DNA of 44,701 bases from CAYSLU01 sp964431965 (GTDB taxonomy: Bacteria > Verrucomicrobiota > Kiritimatiellia > CAIKKV01 > CAYSLU01), in assembly GCA_964431965.1 (NCBI GenBank), contig CAYSLU010000036.1:1-44701 (forward strand), given 5' to 3'. Position 1 is the stretch's first letter. Each line of letters starts with the position of its first letter. Below, one piece after another: positions 8,401-16,113 of the stretch. A program made the translations under genes and the position numbers. The notes beneath the pieces were generated by a model that had not been told where the DNA came from, did no database searches, and saw nothing but the letters and a program-made list of their open reading frames with translations.

Positions 8401-9424
8401 CGCCTCCGGCGATCTCGCTGTCCGTCTCGACGCGCAGGCCCACGCGGGTGCCCACGGGTGCCTCCACGGACGACCGGCCCTCCTCGACGTCCTTCGGCGG
8501 CAGGCCGAGGTACTCGGGGAACTCGTAGCGCAGCGCGAGCTTGCGGATGCGCGGGCGCTCGACGATGGCGATCCGGTGCATGCCGGTTTCGCCGTCTCCC
8601 GCCCGCACGACGTAGTCGAGCGGATAGCTCAGCTCCGTCAGCTCGTACGTGAACGAGTCGGGCGCGCAGTTGGTCGACGCGCGCGGGAGCATGGAGATGA
8701 CGGTCCAGCTCCGGCCGGGCCGGCGGATGTGCAGCGACGCCTCGCGGACCGGGCGGCCGGACACGCGTGCGGTGAGGCGCAGGCTGTCGCCCCGGGCCAC
8801 GACGGCGCCGGCCGGCTCGACGGACACCTTCGTGCGCGCCGGCGCGGCGATGGCCCGCCCCGGGTGGAGGAGGCGCGCGCACGCCGCGCGGAACCCCTCG
8901 GGCCAGCTCGTCTGCAGGAGGACCAGCGACAGCACGGCGCAGAGCGCGGCCGCGGCGGGCCGGCGCAGGCGGCGCCACGCGATGGTCCCGGACCAGTTGA
9001 GCTGCTGGAGCTGGCCGGCGGTCTCGCGCAGGATCCGCGCGGCGAACTCCCGGTCGAACTCCTCCGGGCCGGCGCCGTCCTGCTCGATCTGGAGCGACGT
9101 GATCAGTCGGTTTTTGAGCTCGGGGTGGCGGCGCTCGACGCGCGCCGCCAGCCAGCGGTCGCCGGTCGGGCGAACCAGCGTCACCACGACGAGGCGCAGC
9201 GCGAGGGCGGCAGAAATGGCCGCCAGCCCGCCGAGAACGGCCCAGCGCCAGGGCGCCGCGAGGTGGACGTACATGTCGAGCCAGAGCCCGGCGAAGGCCA
9301 GCGTGCCCGCGAGCAGCGCCAGGTACACCAGGTCGCGGGCCGCCTCGTACAGCGCGAAGCGGCGCCGGAGCCGGTTGAGGGTGGTGCGGATGATCGCCAG
9401 ATCGGCGTTGCCGGCCATGCTCAT
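5441..9424 (-). CDS. large DUF4175-like membrane protein with Pro/Gln-rich linkers
   Basis: A 1327-residue protein. Membrane helices lie near residues 31-49, 60-82 and 156-172, followed by several hundred residues of beta-sandwich domains (about 185-530) and then coiled-coil stretches. A low-complexity Pro/Gln/Ala segment covers about 680-780 and a second Gly/Pro/Ser-rich segment about 1080-1155. The final 150 residues are helical and end in RQELLDGLREKGPAAYQQILEEYYRSI, resembling the C-terminus of DUF4175-type proteins. Its start overlaps the stop of the preceding VWA gene (ATGA). It is probably a periplasm-spanning or scaffold partner of the two VWA proteins. No catalytic motif is visible. 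Confidence 0.7.
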   Translation of the reverse strand: MSMAGNADLAIIRTTLNRLRRRFALYEAARDLVYLALLAGTLAFAGLWLDMYVHLAAPWRWAVLGGLAAISAALALRLVVVTLVRPTGDRWLAARVERRHPELKNRLITSLQIEQDGAGPEEFDREFAARILRETAGQLQQLNWSGTIAWRRLRRPAAAALCAVLSLVLLQTSWPEGFRAACARLLHPGRAIAAPARTKVSVEPAGAVVARGDSLRLTARVSGRPVREASLHIRRPGRSWTVISMLPRASTNCAPDSFTYELTELSYPLDYVVRAGDGETGMHRIAIVERPRIRKLALRYEFPEYLGLPPKDVEEGRSSVEAPVGTRVGLRVETDSEIAGGEIRLALQGEASPRAVPLKLSGPTAAAASFVLEKSGVYTPFVTNAAGLGEKSPPEYPLIAQVDMPPIVEVIEPGRDLTLDDPQSIPVVATVRDDFGLRSVYVSIVVSNAPVPGTNGAGAAQPPGVRIVDVAEPGVRVRNATLQIECTNLPGFAALGCASYTLYAVDRKGQCGQSRTFSVRLTPAARHRVEEVVQAATNVAAEPPAAKPDEKKRPLPPELAEFARLVEAQRKAIELAKRAEGETARWRPDWSRVPAEIQAAFDQQKQAARQMAGTRNWADAKLAELARNPNVQHPAFERSLRTTRDMMESLRNQEASAALDALRKAYLDVAPEGSNALARSAAPASPADATPPAPSQPQAQPQQAGQQQAGQPPQAAQPQPTAPAQPPGPQQAPGQPPPAGQPAPPSQAQPQPPAAAPQAQSPAPAPAPPESSAAKAPPVARQEDLKRNVESALREEQQAMAKMEELQKRLEASLPGQVNETALTAMDQETRDKVAEMAEKFKAGLQLAAERLKEAEERIQPLAKRQEELRQRTMETQSEQVKNLAKSEDRLALDTGHAEERIEKDTPWLAPPEAAPQELPQDQAASTAPRVPVPPTPAAPRKEAMDGPQPDMPPVSQPPGENPQPKLLVPDRFPGTFRGKMSDKPIPPPVNATPTSRAPSTSLRKMTDEEKEKLRNELMLDSLEIDDSVNAFALGAPAHEEMPEEMLLEPGAQYNRGPAAPDSKPGMELGQSAGKIMGNPQQPPSGGGGGSPSEQSGGKPPPPSSSSGPPNQPRPGSPWSAPPSGQPPSGQPPAGAQGGSASGQPQPGAPQGPASPAVAEMQRAAESLRLSDREAAAAAQDASLAALGNRQRELSGLRGMLQELESRFSAVGQQMGAAGTTQAEMLNTLERAINSPAWNADAMGALTDASQAQLDAMRDAARGAYGALGGMAALEAEKAGPTNIAEWAKFKLPPHLRQELLDGLREKGPAAYQQILEEYYRSIAREK

Positions 9425-11613
9425 GAGGCCCTCTTTCGCCGCTTGGGCAGGAACGCCCGGTTCGCCACGAGAAACTCAGCGACCAGAACGGCGACGGCGA
9501 TCCATGCGAGGATCCGCCAGATGGGGCGGCCGGCGGCGAGCTGGTCGGCGATGCGCGCGACGTTCGCGCCGGCGTTGATGAGCGTGACCTTCGCGTTCGG
9601 GATCAGGCGACGGGCCGCGGCGAGGGTGACCGGCTCGAACATCGATTCGCGCAGCGCGACCCGCGTATGGACCCAGCCGGAGTCGGTCTTTCCGTCCGCG
9701 AGCTTCACGTCGATCTGGTACGCCCCGACCTCGGACAGGTTCGTGGCCGCCACGTACAGGTCGCCTTGCCCCGCGAGCGGGACGACCGAGCGCGCCCGCG
9801 ATGGGCCGGTGATGCCGACCTCGGTGCGCCGGGCGTTGAACGGGAAGCCCAGGCGGAAGGTGCTGTCGATCTCCGGGTCGAGCAGCTGGTCGCTCCACTT
9901 CGAGGGGCAGAGGTAGGCAACGGCCTGGTGAACGAACGGGACAAAGGCCGTCTTGAGCGGGAACGAGCTCCAGCCGAGCTGGGCCGGGAATGCGGTCATC
10001 AGCACCTTGCCGCTGCCGTAGCGGCCCTCGACGACCGCGTCCAGACCGATGGAGAACGAGCTGAGCCGGCGCGCCCGGCCGGGCAGGGGCGCCAGCTCCC
10101 ACACGCGGTAGAAGCGGGGCTGGGCGAGGGTGACCGCGTACGCGCCGCGGAAGAGCGCGAACAGCGGGTGCTGGTAGTCGATGCCGGAGAGGAAGGTGAA
10201 GCGCTGCGGGTCGTCGTCGCCGCTGAACGTGCGGACCAGGCGGGCGGGGAAGAGCGCATTCGCGACATCGGCCGTGCTGGCGCACAGGCCGTTGTAGAAG
10301 TTCGTGTCCGCGGCCTCGCCCGGAAACACGAGCACGCCGCCGCCGCCCGCCACGAACTGGCGCACGGCCGCGAGTGCCGCCGGCGCGAGCGACGGGACGT
10401 TCGCAAGGATCACGACATCGCGGCCTGCCAGCATGGCGGACCCGAGCTGGGATGGCGGGCAGGCGGCCTGCTGCACGAGGATCTTGCGCCGGTCCTGCGT
10501 CTTCGGGTCCGGCTGCAGGGCGCGGCCGAGGTAGAACGCCTCGTCCTCCCACGGCGAGGCGCCGGACCGTCCGCTGACCAGCAGGACGCTGGCGACGGGG
10601 GCCGCAAGGACGCTGACGGACACATGATCGTCGGGCGGGAAGGCATCGCCGCTGATCTGGAAGTCGACCGTGTGGGAGCCGGGCTCCTCGAACGTGTGCA
10701 GCACGCCGACGGGGCTGCGCTGGCCTGGGGCCAGGCCGACCAGCTCGCGGCGCAGGGGCGGATCGCTCTCGTGGCCCGGGTCGGCGAGCGTGACCGTCAG
10801 CAGCACGTCGCGCTTCTCGTCGCTGAAGTTGGCCACGGTCATGCCGATCTCCGCCGGTATGTGCACGGAGCTGCGCACGCGGGGCGCCGCCTCCGGCAGC
10901 AGCGCGCAGTTCGCGGGCGGGGCCTCGCCGATCCGGACGAGGCAGAGCGCCATGTCGCGCTCCAGCAAGGCCTGCTCGGACTCCTGGCGGTACTGGTCCC
11001 ACGCGCTCTTCTGCAGGTCGCTGAGGAAGTAGATCTGCTTGCGCGACAGATTCGTGTCGCGGAGCAGGCCCGCGGCGCGCGAGAGGGCCGGCCCGATCCG
11101 GCCGGTCCGCGGCGTCTGCGCGATAGCGTCGAGCTTCGAGAGGAGCAGCGGCGCATCGCCGCGCACGTGGGCGGCCAGCACCTCGGCGTCGTAGTGGGCC
11201 TGGACGAGGCTGATCTCGTCCTCGGGGCCGGCCCGCGAGATGAACTCCCGGGTGAGCGACTTGGCCAGCTCGAGGCGGGAGAGCCCGCTTTCGGTGGCGG
11301 CCATGCTGGCTGAGTTGTCGACGACCAGCACGACGGCCCGGGCTGAGCGGCCCCAGCCGAAGAAGCCGACCGGTGTGAGGATGGGCCGGGCGAAAAGCAG
11401 GCCGATGAACAGGAGGAGCAGCATGCGCAGGGCGAGGAGGATGTACTCCATCAGCTTCATGGCCCGGCCTTCGCGGTGGTAGGTCTCGAAGAGGAACCGG
11501 AAGGTGCTCAGCTCGACGAGCTTGCGCTGGCGGAGCTGGAGGAGATGAAGGATGAGCGGGCCCAGCATCAGCAGGACCCCCGCGACGGCGAAGCCGATAT
11601 GGACAAAGCTCAT
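9421..11613 (-). CDS. BatA-like VWA-domain membrane protein
   Basis: A 730-residue protein opening with the BatA N-terminal region (PF07584/TIGR02226-like). A membrane helix at residues 5-25 is followed by LHLLQLRQRKLVELSTFRFL, a second helix at about 56-76 and the sequence LFARPIL. A VWA domain follows with MIDAS DNSAS at 99-103. Later segments include a GATase-like stretch (GRDVVILANVPS, AGGGGVLVFPGE) and a C-terminal helix (ILAWIAVAVLVAEFLVANRAFL) before a basic tail. In Bacteroides, BatA proteins belong to the aerotolerance operon; more generally MoxR-VWA pairs act as chaperone/adaptor systems. The gene begins 4 bases after the DUF58 stop. Confidence 0.85.
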   Translation of the reverse strand: MSFVHIGFAVAGVLLMLGPLILHLLQLRQRKLVELSTFRFLFETYHREGRAMKLMEYILLALRMLLLLFIGLLFARPILTPVGFFGWGRSARAVVLVVDNSASMAATESGLSRLELAKSLTREFISRAGPEDEISLVQAHYDAEVLAAHVRGDAPLLLSKLDAIAQTPRTGRIGPALSRAAGLLRDTNLSRKQIYFLSDLQKSAWDQYRQESEQALLERDMALCLVRIGEAPPANCALLPEAAPRVRSSVHIPAEIGMTVANFSDEKRDVLLTVTLADPGHESDPPLRRELVGLAPGQRSPVGVLHTFEEPGSHTVDFQISGDAFPPDDHVSVSVLAAPVASVLLVSGRSGASPWEDEAFYLGRALQPDPKTQDRRKILVQQAACPPSQLGSAMLAGRDVVILANVPSLAPAALAAVRQFVAGGGGVLVFPGEAADTNFYNGLCASTADVANALFPARLVRTFSGDDDPQRFTFLSGIDYQHPLFALFRGAYAVTLAQPRFYRVWELAPLPGRARRLSSFSIGLDAVVEGRYGSGKVLMTAFPAQLGWSSFPLKTAFVPFVHQAVAYLCPSKWSDQLLDPEIDSTFRLGFPFNARRTEVGITGPSRARSVVPLAGQGDLYVAATNLSEVGAYQIDVKLADGKTDSGWVHTRVALRESMFEPVTLAAARRLIPNAKVTLINAGANVARIADQLAAGRPIWRILAWIAVAVLVAEFLVANRAFLPKRRKRAS

Positions 11614-11617
11614 GTCG

Positions 11618-12505
11618 CTAGCCCAGCCGCGCCCGCTTGGTCAGGTAGGCGCTCAGGAAGTCGTCGTACGGCATCGAGGTGTCGACCGGAACGTAGTCGA
11701 TCTTCAGCCGGCTGCACTCGCGCCGGAAGGTGTCGATGAACCGGTTGAGGCGCTTCAGGTACTCGTCACGCAGGAGGGCGGGGTTCAGCGTGATCTCGCG
11801 CGTGCCCTCCATGTCGCGGAAGCGGGTGACGCCCGTGAACGGAAACTGGGTCTCGGCGCGGTCCAGCACGTGGAAGAGGAGCACCTCGTGCTTCTTGTGC
11901 CGGAAGTGCTGGAGGGCGGTGACCACCTCCTGCGGCTCGTCGAGCAGGTCGCTCAGCAGGATGATCAGCCCCCGGCGGTGGAGCCGATCGGCCAGCTTGT
12001 GCAGGTTGGCGGCGAGGTTGGTGCCGCCCTCGGCGCGGGCGTCGTCGAGGGCGGTGAGGATGAGGTTGAGCTGCGAGCGGCGGCTGGACGCCCGGTAGAA
12101 GGCGCGCAGCTCGTCGGCAAACGTCGCGAGCCCCACGGCATCGCGCTGCTTGATCATGAGAAAGGCCAGGGCCGCCGCGGCGTGGCAGGCGTACTCGAGC
12201 TTGCTCAGCTTGCCGCTGCGGAAGCCCATGGAGCGGCTGCAGTCCACCAGCAGGTGGGCGCGCAGGTTCGTCTCCTCCTCGAACCGCTTGATGTAGAGGC
12301 GGTCCTGCCGGGCGAGGAGCTTCCAGTCCAGGAAGCGCAGCTCGTCGCCCTGGACGTAGGCGCGGTGGTCGGCGAACTCGACGGAGAAGCCGTGGAACGG
12401 GCTGCGGTGCCGCCCGCTCATGAACCCTTCGACGACCAGCCGCGCGACCAGCTCGAGGTTGCCGATCCGGCTGGCGGCCTTCGCTTCGAGGTATCGGTGC
12501 TGCAT
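11618..12505 (-). CDS. DUF58 domain protein
   Basis: A 295-residue soluble protein with the DUF58 hallmark at residues 48-66: HRAYVQGDELRFLDWKLLAR, the family pattern of an Arg-x-Tyr-x-x-Gly-Asp segment followed by a conserved Asp-Trp. It then has a VWA-like strand ending in DCSRSM (residues 88-93). The rest follows the degenerate VWA fold, including IILLSDLLDEP. DUF58 proteins nearly always sit directly after a moxR gene and probably link the ATPase to the VWA proteins. A GGAG ribosome binding site precedes the ATG by about 5 bases. Gap to moxR 40 bases, gap to the BatA-like gene 4 bases. Confidence 0.9.
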   Translation of the reverse strand: MQHRYLEAKAASRIGNLELVARLVVEGFMSGRHRSPFHGFSVEFADHRAYVQGDELRFLDWKLLARQDRLYIKRFEEETNLRAHLLVDCSRSMGFRSGKLSKLEYACHAAAALAFLMIKQRDAVGLATFADELRAFYRASSRRSQLNLILTALDDARAEGGTNLAANLHKLADRLHRRGLIILLSDLLDEPQEVVTALQHFRHKKHEVLLFHVLDRAETQFPFTGVTRFRDMEGTREITLNPALLRDEYLKRLNRFIDTFRRECSRLKIDYVPVDTSMPYDDFLSAYLTKRARLG

Positions 12506-12545
12506 GGCGCTCCGCGTTGGCGGGATGGGTGCCGGCCGCGCGCGA

Positions 12546-13571
12546 TCAGGCTTCGGCCCGGCGCGGCATGGGCTCCGGGACGGCTTCGATGATCTTGGCG
12601 ACGATGCTCTCGACGGTCACGTCCTCGCTCTCCGCCGTGAAGCTGGCGCCGATGCGGTGGCGGAGCACGGGCGGGGCGATGGCCCGGATATCGTCGCAGG
12701 AGACATTGAGGCGGCCGTCGAGGATGGCCCGCGCGCGGCCCCCGGCGAGCAAATACTGGGACGCCCGCGGGCTGGCCCCCCAGTACACCCAGCGCTTGAT
12801 GAAGTCCGGCGCCGTGGGATCGCCCGGCCGCGTCGCGCGGACGAGCGCCACGGCGTAGCTGCTGACGTGCCGGCTGACGATCACGTGGCGGACGATGTCC
12901 TGCAGCTCGATGATCCGGTCCCGGCCCAGGATCGGCTGCGCGGCCGCCTGGTCGGCCGACATCTGCGCCTCCGCGATGCGGACCTCCTCGTCGGCCGACG
13001 GGTATCCGATGAGGACTTTCAGCATGAAGCGGTCGAGCTGCGCTTCGGGCAGGGGATAGGTGCCTTCCTGCTCGATCGGGTTCTGCGTCCCGAGGACGAT
13101 GAACGGGGGCTCAAGCGTGTACGTCGTGCCCCCGGCGGTGACGCGGTGCTCCTGCATCGCCTCGAGCAGGGCCGCCTGCGTCTTGGGCGGCGTCCGGTTG
13201 ATCTCGTCCGCGAGGATGACGTTGGCGAACACGGGGCCCTTGATGAACCGGAAGGAGCGCCGCCCCGCGGCATCCTGGTCGATCACCTCGGTGCCGATGA
13301 TGTCGGCGGGCATCAGGTCCGGCGTGAACTGAATGCGCTGGAACTTGAGGTCGAGCAGCTGCGCCAGGAGGCGGATGATGCTCGTCTTTGCGAGGCCCGG
13401 CATGCCCTCCAGGAGGCAGTGGCCGCGGCACAGGAGGCCGATGATGATCTCGTCGATGACCGCCTTCTGGCCGATGATGACGTGGCCCATCGATTCGACG
13501 ATGCGCGCGTACGCCTGCCCCAGTTCCGCCACCTGCCGCCCTGCCGCCGCTTCAAGGTCCGCCTGGTTCAT
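12546..13571 (-). CDS. MoxR-family AAA+ ATPase
   Basis: A 341-residue AAA+ ATPase of the MoxR class. Walker A is GMPGLAKT at residues 56-63, Walker B VILADE at 118-123, sensor 1 GTQNP at 161-165 and LPEAQLDRF at 175-182. MoxR ATPases use ATP hydrolysis to remodel or mature partners that carry VWA domains, here encoded downstream. The start at 13571 gives the usual family length and is preceded by AAAGGCGG as ribosome binding site. Longer upstream frames reach into the neighbouring aminopeptidase gene and look non-coding. First gene of the six-gene operon; its promoter should lie in 13572-13749, where I could not pick a convincing -35/-10 pair. Confidence 0.93.
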   Translation of the reverse strand: MNQADLEAAAGRQVAELGQAYARIVESMGHVIIGQKAVIDEIIIGLLCRGHCLLEGMPGLAKTSIIRLLAQLLDLKFQRIQFTPDLMPADIIGTEVIDQDAAGRRSFRFIKGPVFANVILADEINRTPPKTQAALLEAMQEHRVTAGGTTYTLEPPFIVLGTQNPIEQEGTYPLPEAQLDRFMLKVLIGYPSADEEVRIAEAQMSADQAAAQPILGRDRIIELQDIVRHVIVSRHVSSYAVALVRATRPGDPTAPDFIKRWVYWGASPRASQYLLAGGRARAILDGRLNVSCDDIRAIAPPVLRHRIGASFTAESEDVTVESIVAKIIEAVPEPMPRRAEA

Positions 13572-13749
13572 CCGGTGCCGCCTTTCGTGCCGGTTTCCTG
13601 CCGCGCCGCCGGTTCTTCGCCGGTGCCCACAGATAGTAGCGCATGCCGGTTCGCGATTCGTACAAGAAGCGGCCGAATTCCAGCCGGCCCGCAGGCGCTG
13701 TGCCGGCGTCCGAGTCGGACGGGGGCCGCGCCCGGCGGGCGGAAGCGAC

Positions 13750-14562
13750 TCAGGCGGGGACAAGCGGCGCGTTCAGCACCCCGATGACGCTGGAGGGGTG
13801 CTCGGCCCGGACCGTGTATGGCGGCTTCCCGCCTTGGGCGCGGTACCGGGCGACGCGCACGTACGGAGGCTTGAGCTCGGGATGGCGGAAGGTCATCGGC
13901 TCCTGCCTGAGCTGGCGCATCGCGGCCGCCGATCCGGCCGCCAGGCGCCGGCACGCTTCCGCGTGCGAGAGATGGATCGCCCCCAGTTTGGCTTGCGCGT
14001 ACTCCTCCGCGCTGAGGTGGTCGAGGCCGTCCGCCAGCAGGCCGCGCTTGACGCTCACGGTCACGACGCCCGGCGTCAGCGCCTCCGCCTCGCGCGCCAG
14101 CGCCTCCTCGCCGCCCGCGAAGATGCACGGCACCCCGCCTTCCCGGGCGCACAGGGCAACCGCCCCGTATTCCCCGATCGAAATGCCGTTGATGGATTCG
14201 TCGACGCGGTTGAAGCCGCCGGTGTGCGAGAGGTGCGAGTAGGGCGTGCCCGCCTTGGCGTGCTGGCCGACCCAGCATGCCCCGGCGAAGGACCCGTCGA
14301 GGCACAGCGGATAGTCCAGCGGGCCGCGCACCAGCTGCGCGCGCGGGTCGAGCGCCAGCGGATCGAGGCCGCCCGGGCCGTGGCCGTCGAAGACGACGAC
14401 CTCGTCGGCGCCGCCCTCGAAGAGCCCCGCGATCACCGCATTGGCCTCCCCGGTGAGAATCGAGAGGCCCTTCGCATACCATCGGCCCTGCGGAAGGACC
14501 CAGTCGACGCTATTGAGAATGCCGGCGCATCCCTCCATGTCGGTCATCAGGTAGATCTTCAT
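13750..14562 (-). CDS. D-aminopeptidase, M55 (DppA) family
   Basis: A 270-residue protein matching the zinc-dependent D-aminopeptidases of family M55. Metal-ligand motifs are in order: MTDMEG with Asp8 and Glu10, FDGHGPG with His61, GQHAKAG with His101 and SIGEYG with Glu131. The YSHLSHTGG segment (His110/His113) corresponds to the catalytic loop. Known members hydrolyse D-Ala-D-Ala and other D-amino-acid peptides from the N-terminus, usually to recycle cell-wall peptides. The ATG overlaps the stop of the upstream propeller gene by 4 bases, so the two are translationally coupled. The pairing with a pectin-type enzyme is unusual. Length is typical for the family. Confidence 0.88.
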   Translation of the reverse strand: MKIYLMTDMEGCAGILNSVDWVLPQGRWYAKGLSILTGEANAVIAGLFEGGADEVVVFDGHGPGGLDPLALDPRAQLVRGPLDYPLCLDGSFAGACWVGQHAKAGTPYSHLSHTGGFNRVDESINGISIGEYGAVALCAREGGVPCIFAGGEEALAREAEALTPGVVTVSVKRGLLADGLDHLSAEEYAQAKLGAIHLSHAEACRRLAAGSAAAMRQLRQEPMTFRHPELKPPYVRVARYRAQGGKPPYTVRAEHPSSVIGVLNAPLVPA

Positions 14563-15884
14563 GGCTTCGCTTCCTTGACGGGGGATCGAGGCCTTCCGAG
14601 CCGGATCATGTACGCCTGCAGGATGCCCGACTCGTCCGAATTGAAGTAGGCCGTCTGGCCGTCGGGCGAGAGGAACGGGTGGGGGTGCTGCCCCTTGAAG
14701 AACGCGGTGCGCGTGTCCAGCAGGTAAGTCCACTTCCCGGGCGCATCGGCCAGCGGCTTGCCCAACTCGGCCATGTAGAGCTGGATGCCCCGGGGCTGGA
14801 CGGGCCAGTAGTCCGCGATGAAGCGGTCGCCCGCGATATCGGTGGCGAAGTGGTAGAAGCGCGGCGGCCCGCCGGGGAAGCTGCGGCTGATTTCGTTGCG
14901 TTCGGCCCCGGGGCTGCTCTTGCCGATGTGCCCGGCGTACGGCACCACGTTCGCCTCGATGATCTGCTCCTGGTGCGCCCGCCACACCTCGCCGTCGGGG
15001 TGCGTCACGTCGAGCTTCAGGTCGAGCCGCCCCACCGTGGAGATCGCCGTGGCGCTTCGCCCCCGCCAGCACTGATGGCCCTGGCAATACTCGGACATGT
15101 CGCGGCCCCAGGGGAGGTTGCGGAAGTCCGTTCCGTCGTCGCGGATGACGTGCACGTCGGCGCCGGGCGAGCCGTCCGCAAGGCCGCCGCAGCCCTTGGT
15201 GGTCTTGCCGGAGGGATCGGTGACGTTGTCGTGGTTGTCCTGGACGAGCAGGTCGTGCGATGCGGCGGGGTCGAGCGACCGGGAGTACTGAGGGTGAAGG
15301 TTGCAGTAGGATGACTCCTCGAGAATGACCTCCGCGGCGGCGCGGTCGAGGTCGAACCGGATCAGGCCCCACGGGGCGATGTTGCGGCGGCCATCGCCGA
15401 GGAAGGCGGCGGTGACGAACCGCGTTCCGTCGGAGGAGATGGTGGAGAGCGGGTAGATCCTGGACGGCTGGCAGCGCGTGCCGGCCGGGGGGCGGTCCAC
15501 GACGAGGATCGTCTCGGCCTTGCCCCCGAAGAACGGCCGGCGGCGGAGCGTGAGCGTGCCCGCGTTCACCTCGGTCTCGTTGACGAGGTAGTAGAACCAC
15601 TGGCCGTCGGGCGACACCGCCGGGCAGGTCGCGCCCACCTCATCGGTGATGGCCGCCATCTCGCCGGTGGCGACCTCGCAGCGGAGGTACCGGTGTTTCA
15701 GGTCGCTCTTGTCGCTGCCGTGCGGGCCGCACGAGCGGTGGAGGACCAGGTGCTTCGAATCGGGCGCGAAGACCTGCGCCTCCATGTAGACATGCGACGA
15801 GGGCACGTCGCGCTCCGTGGTGAGCTGGAAGACCTCGAGGCCCTTGGGTGAGCGCGCGTCGAGCAGATCGGGGCGGGGGATCAT
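14559..15884 (-). CDS. oligogalacturonate-lyase-like beta-propeller protein (PL22-like)
   Basis: A 441-residue protein without a signal peptide. Repeated blades contain SPDGQWFYY, SSDGTRFVTA and SPDGQTAYFNS, the TolB/YWTD-like pattern of seven-bladed propellers. The GHQCW motif (His270) and the late QHPHPFLSPDG (His400 and His402) resemble the manganese-binding histidines of cytoplasmic oligogalacturonate lyases (PF14583). Those enzymes cleave short unsaturated galacturonides released by pectate lyases. The match is at motif level only, so substrate is unproven. GGAG lies about 8 bases before the ATG. It is transcribed first in a two-gene operon with the DppA-type peptidase. Confidence 0.7.
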   Translation of the reverse strand: MIPRPDLLDARSPKGLEVFQLTTERDVPSSHVYMEAQVFAPDSKHLVLHRSCGPHGSDKSDLKHRYLRCEVATGEMAAITDEVGATCPAVSPDGQWFYYLVNETEVNAGTLTLRRRPFFGGKAETILVVDRPPAGTRCQPSRIYPLSTISSDGTRFVTAAFLGDGRRNIAPWGLIRFDLDRAAAEVILEESSYCNLHPQYSRSLDPAASHDLLVQDNHDNVTDPSGKTTKGCGGLADGSPGADVHVIRDDGTDFRNLPWGRDMSEYCQGHQCWRGRSATAISTVGRLDLKLDVTHPDGEVWRAHQEQIIEANVVPYAGHIGKSSPGAERNEISRSFPGGPPRFYHFATDIAGDRFIADYWPVQPRGIQLYMAELGKPLADAPGKWTYLLDTRTAFFKGQHPHPFLSPDGQTAYFNSDESGILQAYMIRLGRPRSPVKEAKP

Positions 15885-15958
15885 GGGATACTCCGGGTTG
15901 GGCGTGGACGTCGCGATCGCCGTTCGGGGGATTGTCTACCTGTTGGCATGGCTACCTA

Positions 15959-16109
15959 GTGTGCTGTCTCGGAAATAGACTCACAAAATGAAGGTCATCC
16001 TGAGCAAAGCGAAGGATCTCTTGCCGTGCGATCAAGCCCGAGATTCCTCGCTCCACTCGGAATGACAGGCATTTTCGCGTTTTGCGTAGTCATTTGCGGG
16101 ACAGCACAC
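15959..16109. mobile_element. MITE-like element, copy 1 (151 bp)
   Basis: The outer ends are inverted repeats: GTGTGCTGTC at 15959 and GACAGCACAC ending at 16109, with similarity continuing about 8 more bases inward. Flanking TA (15957-15958 and 16110-16111) could be a target duplication, as in IS630/Tc1-type insertion. Inside is a second inverted pair of 27 bases (15994-16020 and 16040-16066), so a transcript would fold into one long hairpin. No ORF. The right end stops 4 bases before the fucosidase stop codon. Copy 2 at 17558-17708 has the same length and orientation and about 87% identity by manual alignment. Confidence 0.75.
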
Positions 16110-16113
16110 TAGA

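Noticed and set aside
13552..13644. 30-codon minus-strand ORF (MRYYLWAPAKNRRRGRK...) overlapping the moxR start
   Set aside because: Protein-like composition, but no ribosome binding site and it overlaps moxR by 20 bases; insufficient support.
13600..13680. TTGTAC and TACTAT as a promoter for moxR on the minus strand
   Set aside because: Spacer of about 21 bases is too long.
14563..15600. Upstream extension of the D-aminopeptidase frame to 616 codons
   Set aside because: The extension lies out of frame within the propeller gene and is low-complexity; the M55 N-terminus MKIYLMTDMEG marks the start.
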